Shown here one piece after another: positions 11,901 through 25,869 of a stretch of DNA of 64,000 nucleotides. A program made the position numbers and the translations under genes. Numbering within the stretch: the stretch's first letter is position 1; every line of letters starts with the position of its first letter. Origin of the DNA: Cinclus cinclus (lineage: Eukaryota > Chordata > Aves > Passeriformes > Cinclidae); NCBI RefSeq assembly GCF_963662255.1, contig NC_085052.1, positions 10,251,807 through 10,315,806 of the forward strand, given 5' to 3'. The notes below the pieces were generated by a model, which saw nothing but the letters and a program-made list of their open reading frames with translations, searched no databases and was not told the origin of the DNA.

Positions 11901-13781
11901 TGTATTGGCATACAACTGACACTTCTTTAAAAATAAGACTAAATTCTGAAAATAAAGACGATATGAAGTCAGGGCACCTGAAAAATTCTGAATTTTATGA
12001 AAGAGTTTACTTTTTTCCCCACAAGAACCTAACTTGAAATGCATCATACCAGGATGGGAAACATTAAAAAAAAATTGCCGTGACAAATCATAATCCATTA
12101 ACAGCAATTACACATCAGGACAGCTTTAAAATTTTCTTTTCTTTTTCTTTCAACTTTTCTTGCTCCAGTAGGAGAGCAAGTTTTCTTGTTGCAGTCTTAA
12201 GCAAACACTGTAAATATTTGGAGACCCAAATGACTAGATTAGCAGTGATGCCATCATTAACAGCAGTGACAAAAAAGTGTCAGGGTTGCAATTTTTATGT
12301 TTCTTAATTGGCCCTACATTTCTATTGTTAAAACATTTACCCAAGGGTCTGATTAATAATAGGTGACAACTTCAATTATCCTCCAACTTATTAGAAAATA
12401 TCAGCACTCAGATATGATCTTTAAAAGCACTGCTTAAGCTGCTTTTACAAGTTTACTGTGACAAGAATAAATACAGAGATAAAAATTTGAATTAAAACTC
12501 CTGTGTATTTTAATCAGGGTTTGTTTGTTTTTTCTTTAAGCATCATGGAACCAAAATGTTTATGTATACACCAATACTTATCTGAGGATCACCAAACATT
12601 TTTCCTGCAGTTTTATTGAGTTCTTTAAATCAATCCCTGACATGGCCATGACATTGAGAAGTAAAGTCATCTGATGCTGTGTTAGTCATATGCAGCCCAT
12701 CAAAGTTTTTGAAGGATGAAAATAAAACTGCACAACCCCTAAATAAAATTGAGTGAAAACACGATCTATCTTACACATCTGAGTCAGATGCTTTCCTTTG
12801 CAACCAAATAAAAACAAGCTTTGTGTCTCCATATGTTTCATTTTCTTCTGTCTTTTCTCATGTGGTGCGTGGTGGTATATTTATCTTTTTCCTATTTGTT
12901 TTTGGCAATCAGTTCCAACCACCTTCTCTTCTCTAAAGGAAAAGCAGCTGTTCATGGCTCCAGGGAGAGGTGAGTTTAGTGCCTTTGGGATTGGCTTAGG
13001 AAAGGATTTAGGAGAATTTTTGTCTCATCATTCACAAACCTTGCAGCACTGAGCAATGCAGGACACGCAATGCAGGTACCAAGACACTTTCCAGAGCCAA
13101 TTCCTGATCTTTATCCAGGACATTTTCCTAGCTCTTTACAGATGAAGAATCTATATCTCCACCTGTCTTCCCTTGAAAAATTTTGAAGAATATAATGACA
13201 TTATGAAAACAACCTTAGTGTTAAAATTTTTAAACTTTTTAAGAACCTTGATCTCAATCCTATCATTTAAACCAAGAAGCAACATACATTTTGAAGTGAT
13301 AATGACTAAACTGGGGGGAAAACTCCAGAGTTTTTGGGCCCTAAAAAGTTAAAAAAAATAGTTCTCAGACACCTAGAATATTGCTGTGACAGGTGTGTTG
13401 TTGGCAAGAAAAACAAGGGCTTTGTTTGATCCATAAATTATTGAAAGGATCCCAGATCCAAGTGCTCCATCTGTGTTATTTTTTAATTGGGATGTCTCAC
13501 AAGAATAGTGACCATGCAAAAGTCATGAGCTTCCTTGAAAAAAGCCAGCTGAAATCTCCTTACTTTAGGGGCCCTTGGGCAGCATTTCACTTAAACATGT
13601 ATTTATCATTCACTGAGTGACAAGTAGTGCTGACATACAGAAAATTCCTGAGATACTGAGGCCTGGGCAAGTGTGCAAGTACTTTTGCCAGTTTAAGAGC
13701 TGGGTCATTAACACTATCTCATCAATGTGATTTGAGTTGATTTTATTAGGCATTTATTTTGTCTGCGTGTGTTGGATATTT
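11901..13781. other. non-coding, no gene seen
   Basis: AT-rich unique sequence with frames of 84 codons or fewer, none recognised. A-run at about 12065-12073. No repeat family identified. Confidence 0.55.
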
Positions 13782-13797
13782 TGTGTGTGTGTATGTG
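13782..13797. repeat. short (TG)n tract
   Basis: About seven TG dinucleotides with one TA interruption. Confidence 0.75.
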
Positions 13798-13842
13798 GGG
13801 TTTTGAAATTTTTTCAATTAAGAACCAGGTAGAGCTTCTCTA

Positions 13843-13884
13843 GAGGGAAGGAGAGAGGGAGGGAGGCAGGAAGGAAGGAAGAGA
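13843..13884. repeat. purine-rich (GGGA/GGAA)n tract
   Basis: About 42 bp of nearly pure purine, moving from GAGA and GGGA units to GGAA units. A homopurine-homopyrimidine stretch like this can mutate in length and form triplex DNA, but nothing shows a role here. Confidence 0.85.
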
Positions 13885-15322
13885 TGTGTGGGGTGGTGAG
13901 GGGTCTGAAAGGACTCTGAGTCCTAAAATACTGCATCTAACATCCTTCTGCTGCTTATTCTTCACTTTGATTATGCAAACATCCTGTTCCCCTTTCTAAT
14001 CCCACTAAACTGTGCAGCTCATTGATTTCCCTTTCAGTAAAGTCAATATATGCTGCTTAAAGACTTTTATATATTTTTTTTTAAATTTTGCTGCCTATCA
14101 TTTTCATTGACTATTGCTTTTGGATCATAAGGCTGAAAGATGCAAAGCATGGGTTGTAAATCACTTATATATATACTAATCCCTCTCTTTTCTGTTGCTT
14201 CTTAATTATATTTTATTTTTTTTAATGTGCTCACAAGTGAAAGCTAGTGGGACTTTGTCCCAACAGAGGGACAACACAGCTGACATACTGCAGTGGCACT
14301 GCAGCTCACAGAGCTCCTTAGGATGAGGTCCTCCCCTTGCTCCAGCAACCTCCCTGTGGGCAGGAAGCAGTGACCTGTCTGCAGCAGAACAGGCAGTGTA
14401 TCACACCCCAATCATATAAATCCACTGGGTAAATGCTGTTACCTTGAGGATGTTGTTTCAGGAGATGAATAGCTGAAAGATGAAAAAAACCCATCAAGAT
14501 GCAAAAGGTGAAAATGAACTTTTGGATATTACAGAAATTAGGAGGAAAGAATAAGAATCTCTCTAGCTGAGAAGCCTGGATGAGAATCTATCAGACAGCT
14601 GCATTATCAATCTTATTATATTAAGCATAAGTGTAAACACTGAAAAATTCATGAAGCAGAACGAAACAGTAAAGCCTAGTTAAAACCCTGAGCTCTACTT
14701 TGATATAAGTGGTGCTGACAGGATAAAGTGAAAGGAAAGAAGGAGAAAGAGCAAGGGCAGTTTTACATGCTCTTTCCTGCACAGATTTTTTGAGATGATT
14801 TGCATTCATGGAGTTCAAGTGCTGGGATGTCAATCTGTGCATACTGCATAGGGCACATCTCACTGATTCACCCTGGAAGTTCATGTCCCTCCCCTTTTGG
14901 CTGCAGGGAATGTTTCCTTTGGTCAGGCTGCTCAGAAGTACAACCCTGGATAGTACAGGTGAAGGCGAGACTCACCAAAAGCTCAGAGTATGAGGAGAAA
15001 ATTTAGATATTAGATGAGGGAGTCAGACTTGTCTGGGAATTCTTGGGAATGAGGCCATGAAAGTGTCACGAGTGGTGGCATTGAATTCCTCTGTTGAACT
15101 CCTCTGGGAATTGAACTCCTCTGTTGCAATGGGCTCTACTGTGAAGGGATTTCCAACTCAGTATCTGCAGAAATTCCATGCTTTATATGTTAATGTATAT
15201 ATTATATCTATCTGTGAGGAGCATCATATGGTTATTGCAGTGTGAGGGGTATTCCAGTCTATGGGATCTCGGATGTGCTACTCGTGGGCAGTGGATGATG
15301 ACACCTCTGCAGGTCTAGGGGG
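13885..15322. other. non-coding, no gene seen
   Basis: Unique sequence with short frames. A local triplication of a 13-base TTGAA(C/T)TCCTCTG motif lies at 15081-15126. No gene or known repeat. Confidence 0.55.
15081..15126. repeat. three-copy 13-bp motif
   Basis: TTGAATTCCTCTG at 15081, TTGAACTCCTCTG at 15094 and again at 15111. The spacing of 13 then 17 bases suggests a small slippage-derived cluster. Confidence 0.75.
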
Positions 15323-15349
15323 TTGTGTGTGTGTGTGTGTGTGTGTGTG
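15323..15349. repeat. (TG)13 microsatellite
   Basis: Twenty-seven bases of uninterrupted TG dinucleotide. The longest clean dinucleotide repeat in the window and a likely polymorphic locus. Confidence 0.95.
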
Positions 15350-16580
15350 GGCACATCAACGTGCAAGGAGCTTCATTTCCAGTTTCACTCAGTGCTACTG
15401 GGATTTGATAACAAAGTTAAAATTGATAAAACTGATAAAAACTTCCTCCCTTTGTGGCTGTACAGAAAATACCAATACCAAGAAGAGGGATCTGAGCTTT
15501 GACTCCATATGCACAATGGAAGCATAGAACTTTTTAATAATGAGGCTTTAAAAAAGACCCTGCATACAAAAAGGAGAGGGAAGTAAAAAGAGAGAACCAG
15601 CAAAAGAGGTTGTGTAGAATAAGTCAACACAATGATGAAAATTTATGGAAACCCCAATGAATAAACCAGTTGGATTTTATGTATACAGGGAAAGAGAACA
15701 AATGCAGGTTATTGGTGCCAAAGAAGAGCTGAGTGTTTTGCTTATGAAGATACATATGAAGTAAAAGGAATAACTACCTGTGATACAGGGGCAATTTCTT
15801 TGAGTTTGGGACGTTCAAAGAACCAGATCTTTTTATGTGTCTCATTTTCCTTCATCTAATTTGGGCTGTTCTCTGCTGTTGCCCTTGAGGCCCCAGTGGA
15901 CACAGCCCAGCAATCAGTTCTCTTTACTTTGGTGGAGAGAAGGAAATCTCTGGGGGGCTTTTGCCTGCCCTCTTCTCCTACCTCATCACACAGGGCTTAA
16001 TCTAGGCTGCATGAATATGGGTAGAGAGATGTCCTCATGCCAGGGCATTCTTTAGGGCACTAAATATTGGAATGAAGAGATTTGGGGAAATCTAGTCCTC
16101 AGGAAACTACCGAGGCATTGCCCTCTCATTGTCCAAATCCTCCATAATTACATAGTAGTGGGAGCAATTTTCCTCCTCAAGCACTATGATGTTTGCTTCC
16201 TTCATTCCCCACAAGGCACTGTCATCCCCAACTCTGCTGGCCAAAACAAACCTTCTGCACTCAAATCAATATGCCTTCCTTCTCCTTAACTGCAGGACTA
16301 GGAGATGAGGTACAGAACATAGTCCTGCATGTGGGGAATCATAACAGGATTTTTTTGCCTGGAGATGAAGACAAAAAATAATTTTTTCTTTCTTCCCAGT
16401 AAAGGTACAGTGCAAGTCTGTATTTAAGTTATTTAGTGGTGTGGGTGTTGACATGGGATTTGTGGCATTTTGTTTCTATTTGCTGGGTCCTACCTATGTA
16501 AGACACTGAGGCCGGAAAAATCATCTTTCTCACCTATCCTAAACTGAAATTTTGGATTGCAAGGTGGAGGAGTCTTGAAG
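15350..16580. other. non-coding, no gene seen
   Basis: Unique sequence with frames of 88 codons or fewer that I do not recognise. Confidence 0.55.
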
Positions 16581-16598
16581 AGGCAGGCAGGCAGTGAG

Positions 16599-16629
<31 letters not shown>
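16581..16629. repeat. (GGCA)n followed by (TCAA)n microsatellite
   Basis: A short AGGCAGGCAGGCAG stretch (16581-16594) is followed after four bases by about 7.75 perfect TCAA units at 16599-16629. A compound tetranucleotide repeat. Confidence 0.93.
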
Positions 16630-19600
16630 GAGTACCTGTTGCATAAGGATGTTTCTTTTGATCTACATAGAACTGAAGTTGATCCAAACCCAGAGGCAAC
16701 CACATAACAAGGCTCAAGAACAAAGTGAAAACCAGAAAAGATTCTAAAAACTAAGCAAAGAACCAGACCAGTAGCTACCTTCTGATGACAGAATTTTAAT
16801 GGGTGTGAATGTGTGGTAAACACTAAATATGGACACAGACACACAGTCATGCACAATTTGTTTAAATAAACTGATTTATTCCCCTTAACTACTTATCTCA
16901 CAGACAATATTAGCAACTAGCAAAAGCTGACTAAATCCCTGGCAGACACCCCTTAGTTTAAGACTGATATTGATGCATTTTGATAAATTGCCTTTATAAG
17001 TGGCATGATAAAGTAATGGAACTATTTAGAGGGTTCATCTGTTTTCCACCAGGTGGACTTTTGCTGCATGGCTAAACCCTAAATTCACCTACATAGTGAG
17101 AAGTAGCTATGGCCTGGAGAGACTAAATAAGCAGGAGTTGAGCTTCATTACCTGAACTTAATCTGGAATAAAAAGTTAGCAATACTGGTACCATTTTATT
17201 ATAAACAAGAGGACTTTCACTGTACATGTAGCTCTGCTTAGTGGTCTATAGTAGCTCTGAAAAGTCTGTGCATGTTTTTCAAGTAAAACATGAAATCTAT
17301 TTACAAGCTCTGACATCTTTATTTGTAACTCATCAAGAAACCCACTGATCTTAAGGCTGCAAGTGTTAAATAATTGCCTCCTTAACACAGCTGACATTTA
17401 TAGACCTTTTCCAGCTTTCATTTGACTGAGGGATGATGCCATTTTATAGGGTGAAAAACCTAATTTGATCCCTTTTGAACTTCTTTCAAATAGTAGGACC
17501 TTCTTTGATGAAATTTTTTAGTAATTATATTGACTACATGATGTACATACAGCCTCCAGTGACACTGTAGGTAGGAGCATCTCTGTTTTTCTCTGATTTT
17601 TCTGTCCTTTCTCTAGAATTTTCCACCTCATATCAATTGTTTAGGTTGTTTAAAGGGACAGCCACTGACTTTATATCCTGGTATTTTGATAGCTTCACCA
17701 TGGGAGCTTTCATCTTTATTCACATTCTTTAAAAATAACTCATTGTGGAGGAAGCCCCATGGTGGGAAAAGTGTGTTATTTAATGCTGAATAATAGCCTC
17801 ACAGTTTTCTGTCCACATTTTTGCACACTGACCTAGTCCTTGCACACACACATGCACTCATAGATAACAACATTTACTAACTGTTTTCAGACATCTGAAC
17901 GAATAAATCAGAGACAACTTTTCAGGCTTCTTGATATTCATGAGAGGCAGTGGAAATGTGTTCAGCCAACTCTCAGGCTGCAAAGATGAGTGAATCAAGA
18001 CTCTGATCCAAATTCCATCCAGATATGGCGAGAGGAGACACATCTCTGACCTATTTCAAGGAAGAAGAATATATGCCAATGAGCTATGCTCTTTATGAGA
18101 GACATTCTAAATTCTTGTACTGTCTTCAAATGAGATTTAGAAAGGGGAGACCCCATAATTTTAGTAATCTCCAGACTTTTTTAATTTATTAGTTCTCTGA
18201 AATGCTTTCATTTTTGCTAGCATGAATAATTTTTAACTAACCTTTCCCTAAGAAATTGCCTTACAGTTGCAAAATCCTTGAGAAGATGTATGTTCTGGAA
18301 ATACTGCCACGCTCTGTCTCCAGGCTCACAAGTTTTGCAGTTTGCACAGCAATATGCGGGGTAATTGATATTTTTCCCAAGTGATATGATGAGTCACTGC
18401 CCTCCCAGAGATTTCTGCATCCAGGCTTGGCACAGCAAGCAACTTAAATTGAAATTACCAATGAGAAAACATGCTGCACAATTTTGTTGTGTCCCTTCTA
18501 TACAACCTTAGGAAAAAAAAAAACCAATATTTCTTTTGTCCTCTTGTGACTTATTAAACATTTGACAGTTGCAAACTCTCCTCCCAAAAATAGATGTAAA
18601 AGATGAGTTATAAAGTGCTTGGGATAAGAAATTTTGATGCCATTATAAACAGTTACAAAGCAAATCCTTCAGTCCTGTCAAGTTCCAAGTCATCTTATCA
18701 GTTCTGGTTTTACTCAGGCTAGTTCTCCAATTATGGGGAGATAATGTGAGAGAAATTACATCACTACTGGCCCTGGTTTTCCATTAGTCTGAAAATTGCA
18801 AACATTCTGATTTAGTAGCAGTTTCTATTCACTTTGCAGGGGTGTAACTTTGCAGTCTCACTACCTGGAAAGGAGATTAATTCATACTAGCCAAGAATCT
18901 GGCCCTTAATGTACTTAGATGTACTTTTGGTAATGAGCAAATTGATTCTGATAATAGCAAAATCAACCCAAATAGCACAGGAAGCTCTTAAGGCCAAGTC
19001 CTTGGTAAGATTCAGAAAGAAAGATTGGACATTTACATGGATAATAAGTTTATATGGAGTCAGTCTGTCTGTTAACCTCCACCATGCCAAACCAACCTCC
19101 CTGTAGATTTTTGAGAGCTTTTCCCAGCTCTGTTTTCCATTTGAAGTAGCTGATGGTATGAGATTTTAAGAAATATGATTTGTACCCCTTACAATTTGAG
19201 CACCATTCCAAGTGGATGAGATGAGTTTTGACGTCTTTGAAGATGACAAAGTCACCAAGCACAGCCCATGTATTAGAGACCAGCAGCTCAGGTGGTGAAC
19301 AACCACCTCTGTGTCCCAGACCTCACTCATTTTGGGTAAGTACATTTTTTCCACTGGATCTGACAGGTATTTCTCACTATGGCTAGACTTTGATCCAAGG
19401 TGCTGCTGTTTCAAGAAGAGCCCATTACTTTCCTCAGTACTGGGAGCCAGTAATTTCCTGGATATACTCTACCTACCATAGGATGGGGTTCAAAGTCACT
19501 CAGGCCACTCAGGCGTGACTGCACTGGGTCAAGGCTCCATGACAGAAAGCCAGAAAGAGGCGATTCTTGCATGTAATGTGAAGACAGGACAAAATGTGGT

Positions 19601-20912
19601 GCTGTAGAGGTTAACACACCCTGTGAGGTGCCCATGAAATCTGGTTTTGTACTGGGCTACATTCCAGTCTGTCACTACCTTCTTGTTTGAGCAAGCATAA
19701 GTTCCTTCCAAAGTAATTTTGATTTTTACATCTGACAAGTTACTCCTGTATATCTGCTATTTTTCTGTTTCCATCCATATTTTTCTTAAAACGATGCCTA
19801 TCCTTTTATGATCATGCTGACAACTGCTAGTGCTTAAGTTGAGACAGAAATTACAACTGAACACAGCAATCCACACTTCCATTTCAACCACAATCTGGGA
19901 GTAAGAGATTGCAGCAGGACCTTAATTTCCCTTGTTAGAGCTGTAGCATTTGGGGCTGATGAAGTTCGCAGTAAACTCGTCACAAATGAACCTTACCCAA
20001 TATATTATCTATCAAGGCAACATAATGAGCATCTGGTGGGGACTGTGATCTGTAGGCAGTGAGGCAGCAACTATTACTCTACTGAGCTGATAAGCATTGA
20101 TGTTCACTGTGAGTGCAGCCACAAGAAAGTAGAACCAGGCTTTTGTTGATTTTTTCCACACTCTCATCCAGGACAGTTACCCAGGCTGCTTGTGGGCCCA
20201 AGGGGCTCTGCAGGGTGCACTGAGAAAACAATACCTCAACCTGCCCAGCTGCCAAACACCTGTGCACCCTTTGCTGAATCTCTTGAAAAATAAAGGTCAC
20301 AAACAAGATTCACTTTTACACTCTGCCATGATAACTGATGCCAGCTAACTAGAGAATGGCTGTTTCCTTCTGACTCCAAAACATGTAGCACAACTGACAG
20401 GTGAGCCTGGATTCAGAAATATGTAGTGTTTTGTCACCCTCTGCTACACTGACCATGACAGAGGATCTGAAGGGTACATAGGCCTTTAGTTGGAGATGCA
20501 CAGCTGCTCTGACTTCCTGATGGCTTGAAAACACAGAGATAATTTATGAACAACTTCAGAATGTGAAAATGTCTGCACTGGGTAAAAAGAGAGAGCAAGT
20601 GCTTTCAGCATAGAATATTGTAAGAATAGTGAAATCTTTGCATGAGGGATAGGTCACTGTCACCTCTTTCTGAGAGATTTTCAAGAAAGGAGCAGAGTGA
20701 ATGTCTTTCAAAGTAGACATAGGATAATTAGTCTCTCTCTTAAGTGACTGAAGGAATGGAAAACAGTCAGTGATCAGCAGCCCATAGCTGTGGTCTGTAC
20801 AGATTGTGGCACTGAAAAGAAATGCATCCTGCTACAATGAATAAGGAATGCAAACAGACAGGGCAGCTACTCAGAATTCAAATAGACAACCAGACTCAGT
20901 CTTACAAACTGT
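16630..20912. other. non-coding, no gene seen
   Basis: More than 4 kb of unique AT-leaning sequence. Frames are 82 codons or fewer, scattered on both strands, and not recognised. A short CA tract lies near 17842 and an A run near 18513. No transposon family identified. Confidence 0.55.
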
Positions 20913-23900
20913 GTGTGTGGGTTGCGTGTTTGTCTGTCTTTGTTTTCAGTTCATGATAGCAATGACCCAGACCTCAGTATTACCCAGACATCATGCACTA
21001 CAAGCAATACTGTAATATGGATAGACAGGGTCTCTTGGTTTTTTATTTCCTTGGCTGCAAAGCATCTGAACAGCAGCACGAGCAACTTGGCTGATAGGCT
21101 CACAGGGAAGAAGTTCATGAACTTGATGAACAAGTTCATGAGGTATCAATCCCTCTGTTCCCTTGCCAGGGATCATGTTTCTCTTTAGTATTCAGTCTAA
21201 TCTTACACAATTCCTGCATCTCCTTTCCAAGACACATCCATGCACCTTTCTCTCAAAGATCAGACATGTGGAGCTTTAAAACCTGGATTTTAAAGACATT
21301 GTTTTCTTGAACAGAATAGATTTAGGGATTTTCATAAGAACTGGAGAACTTAAACTGACTCTGTAAAGGAGATCATGGAGTCCAAAGACTTGTCAGAGCC
21401 AGACCTGGAAATATGATCTGTTCTTGTTTAACAGAAGGGTGGAGGGAGTTGATTTCCAGCTTTTCTCCTTTGTATTGCATCTTACTGCTGTCATTTTGAG
21501 GTATGAGGCACATTGCCAAATACATGAGTTTCAAAAGGAAGGAGTCTGAGGTTTCCTTAATTTGCTAAAGTCTGTCTACTTCTAATCTAATAGAAAACTG
21601 ATATGTGATGGGATTTATGCAGCTCCAATTTGTCTGATTTGCAGACAGAGCAGGAAACAGCCGAGATGAAAATGAACTATACGGAATTGTGAATTCCTCA
21701 GGGAAGATGCCTGGAGAGGAATTTATCTTCAGGTGGAGGTAGGTTATCAGAAAGAGACTTTTCCCCCCAAGATGGGGCAGGAAAGAGTTCCCCTCTTACC
21801 CCAGGGCTTGGGGTAAGCTTCTAGATCAGAAACCATTCACTGGGTTAAGGAAGGCTGACAGTGCTTGTTGGACCATTTCATAAAATATCAGAAAATGGGA
21901 GCATTACCCTCAGTGCCACCCATGGGCAACACAGCTCAAACGACCTTTCCCACAGTTTTCCCTGCTGAAAGGCCACTTCCCAGCAATTGCTGAATCATCA
22001 GCTCCAGTTTACCAGAAAAGCTGTTTGCTTAGCAGAAAGAACCCCTTGGCAATTTAAGTTCATGTCCTGAAAGGAGTTTTTATTCCCCCCTTTTCTCAGT
22101 TTTTTAAATAGACAGTATTGTGTCTCACATTTAAATTCTGGTAAGCTGAGAGGTGGAATGGCTTTAAATGTGGGTTTATGCACAAATCTGGATGAAGCAG
22201 AACAAGCCTCTCCATTATGCCAAACATATGTGCAACCAAACTCTATCATCTCCTCCAAAGACATTTTCTTGATGTAGGAAATTCCAGAGGCTGACACAGC
22301 AGCCCTTCACGAGAAATATTTCTCCCCAAACCATACCTCCATTCAACCCATGGCTGAATAAATGCACATCCTATTCTGAGTGCAGCCTCTATTTCCTTAT
22401 GACACAAAGGAATTTATCCTCCTTATAGTTAGGCAAATAAAGGGAAAACAAAAAGTAATTGTTCCAGAGTGAATATCTGCCTCTGGTATTCAGTTGCAAG
22501 ACCAGAGGTAATTAACATAAGCAATGGATGGATATGGAAAACAGAAGGCTCTACAGACTCATTGTATGGGGTGCTCACTAATCAGCATTGTAGATGATTT
22601 GTCTCCAAAGTGTCTCTCTCAATGAATGGCTCACCACTCTTCACTACAAAGTCAGATTAGTGTATTTACAGTGACAAAGTTCTGGTAATGGAGATAGAAC
22701 TTATGTAGCCAAAATAATTATTTTTCTGGTAACTCTCTTCCCTAATTGACATAAGATCTACTGACAAAAGGGTTCTTTTGTGATAATGAGTTGCATCTGC
22801 ACAGGGAGTTCTGACATTCAGACTGTACAAAGTTGAGTCATATTGTTTTGACTATGAATGAATGGGGCATCTCTCAATGTCAGTGCAGGGGAATCCCAGT
22901 GGTACTTGTAATGCAGGAAATTTCAACTGTGAAGTTAAAGTGTAATTTTAAAAATCTCCTTTATCTGAGTGGAAATGTAATGATTCCTCCTTTCATGACT
23001 TTCCCTCCCCCTTAAGGTATGTTTAGGGACCAGTGTGAAATGAGTTTCATTATCTCAACCCTTTGCTCCCTTTTGTCTGAACCAGTGCACCACTACAGTG
23101 GTGGCAGTGTCCTTTGGCCCACAGCCCACATCACCTGCTGATTGCCTCTGGTCTACTCTATGCTTCCTCTGCAAGTTCTCTCAAGAGTATAAAAAGGAAA
23201 TTCTGCTCCTGAATTTGAGGGAATTAAGGAATAAAACAATTTGGTGGATCCCTCTGATATGGTTCGTTATTTCCTTTGAGATGCTTGATTCCATTTGCAC
23301 AGAATCATAGAAGATTCTGAGAATCGAGGTCTTGGAATTTTTCTGACCATGCAGAAATTTGAAGAAATTCTCCCTAATCTATGTCTTTGTCTATGAATCC
23401 TGTCAGGGTAGAGTTCACAGGTGCATGGTGTCAGAATGACTGCAGTGGATCCACATCTAGGTCTTAAACAGAGTTCATGCCTTGAATTAAACTTGAACCA
23501 AACCCTGCTCTAGCTGCCAAGTTCTAAGAAGGGCATGATCTTTTGGCTGGTGAGACCAAAGGAGGCCAGCTGGGATACTCCTGTCACTGATTAAAGATGT
23601 GGCTGTTGCTTATCACCATGGAAGAACAGAAGTCATGTAAACTTGGATCTGAGGCAGCCACAGAGACAGCACTTACTGACCTGGTGGGACTGCCAAGATG
23701 CTGGAGTGACTGGGAACTGATCCAAGCTCTACTGAGCCAGAGCCCAAAACATGTTCCTTTCCACCATAACACTTGCAAATATCACAACAGCTGCTGGATG
23801 AGGCACCTTGTACAGAGAGCAAGTTAATTGTATGTAACCAATGAAGAGGTGTTACTGGCATAGTCGGACCTTCATGTTTTATAGTATTCACACCACAGTA

Positions 23901-25869
23901 AATTTGGGTTATTATTTCTATATTAAAACCTTTCTTAGCATTGTAGCTGTGTTACACCAGCACTGTGCTTTCTGCAGGTGTAGTACAAGGACTCCAGGAT
24001 ATTTATACCTACAGTACTTCGAGGCAGTGGAGTGTATTAAATTCCAACTCGGTGGAGATTTATTGTGTTCGAATGAACATTGCCTACAGTACAATAACTC
24101 ACAGAGATATGAGGAAACATGCTACAGGTACAAGAATTTGCATTTCATAGTTTAGGATTGTAACCAATATAGAGGGTGGTAAAAACCAGAGGCTTAGCTG
24201 TAGAACTCTGCTGAAGGTCATTTCTGCTTCAGATGATATTGCCTGGACTGTGGAATAGCAGATCCAAGCTGGTGATGTCTGACTCAAAAGAAATGCAAAC
24301 AGTACAACTGTTTTCTCAGTAAATATTTGCTAGAATACAAAACCTGAAATTTTGTCTTGTTCATGCTTATTTTTGTTTGCTTTCTAATAAATGACTTTGA
24401 GATGAGAACATGTATTAAATTAATGAATTTTAAACAGAGACCAAATAATACATGTCCCTTAACACCTTATTTTAAAATACAAGGAATGGAAGCCTAGGAG
24501 GGATATTTGTAGACCTAGAGAATAGTGACAACTCCATGCAATTTGTCACAAAGCATACAAAGAAAGTCTCTGTGTGTCAAATGATGCAGCCTATTAAGAT
24601 AGTAAAGCAAATATCTCTTCCTCTCCAGTCAAAAGTTATATAAAGACAACCTCCCTCTTTGCGTTAAGACATTACTCTCTTGAGTTTTTAAATAAGTAAA
24701 ACACAAAGTAAGGAAAGATTAGCCTCAGAACCAAGAAAGTCCATGGCTACTAGATGAAGTGAATTTTATTTTTCTATTGAGAAACAAGAGTCACCGAGCA
24801 TTTCTGTGCCTTGATCATCTCTGTCTGGATCCCCAGTGTCAGGCAAAACCTGTCTTTCATTTTTCTAGTGCTGATGTCACTGGAGAAGCTCCTATGGAGG
24901 GATCAGGAATCAGGATTTGGGCCTTTGTAAATGATCAATAAATGATCAATATGTTTAGAAGCGACTGTGTTGCATTCTAACTAGTCAGATTAATTTGTAT
25001 TTATATGTATTTGTTATACGGGAAGATCTTGTTCAAAGCATGTCATCAGAAGAGGCAGGTGCTCATCTCACTGCAAACCCTCCTATGACCCTTACCCATA
25101 TAGAAACACTCAGCAAAAAACACCAGTTTATTGGGAAAACCTCACCTCCACCTCCTCACCAGCCTCTGATGCTAAGAAGAGTAAAATAAGGAGTAGAAGA
25201 CTTTGAGTAAGATTGAAAAGGAAGAAAAAATATGCTCCCAGCAGGCAAAATACTGATGACATTCTTAATAATAATGAAACAAAAGATCACAGTAGGGCAA
25301 AACTGAAATTCATTTTGCATGTCAAAGAATTGGTTGCATTTAATTTGTTTGGGATATTTTACTAGGCTTCTATTTCTTACAGAATAAGTTCAAGGTTATG
25401 AAAAATTTTGCTAGGACTAAATGCTCATAAGACTTTAAGACAAAAGAGAATAAAGCAGAGGAAGGTCTTCCAATTCAGTGTTGATTGATGAAGTCTTTTG
25501 TGACAAATCCTCTTTTTCCTGCTTGGTTTTGCTTTGAATTCATATTTCAGAAACTAGGAAGGGACAGCATGAAAAGCTACACTGTGACAGCTATGTTTTC
25601 TTTTTAGAGTCCTCACTCACTTTTATTCCAAATGTCTTGAATTTGTCTAAAAGGTTCCCAAATGCTACAGCAGGACTTAAATATCTGCAGTCTTGAGCTG
25701 AATTTGACTTTGCTTCCTTCTTAATTATTGCCTTGAAAGATTTAAATCACCTGATTTTGGTAAAATCTATAAAAGAACAACTTAATTTGGACTCTTGATA
25801 TGAAAAATCAGTAACAGGCGAACTTCAAAAGCCTTCTGAAAGACCATGATAAGCCTCTGAATGATGGGA
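20913..25869. other. non-coding, no gene seen
   Basis: Unique sequence. The + frame at 20913-21188 (91 codons) starts in a TG-rich run and continues past a TTTTCAG acceptor-like site, but an overlapping - frame and an unfamiliar translation make it unsupported. The + frame at 23841-24155 (104 codons) is likewise unrecognised. An 11-bp tandem repeat (AAATGATCAAT twice) lies at 24929-24950. Confidence 0.5.
21111..21141. repeat. 14-bp perfect palindrome plus half copy
   Basis: AAGTTCATGAACTT at 21111-21124 equals its own reverse complement, and AAGTTCATGA recurs at 21132-21141. The paired GTTCATGAAC arms resemble a palindromic binding site, but function is unknown. Confidence 0.7.

Noticed and set aside
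23300..23345. Possible CR1 terminus (AGAATCATAGAAGATTCTGAG)
   Set aside because: Only the tail-like first bases match; the conserved GGTTGGAAGGGACC block is missing.
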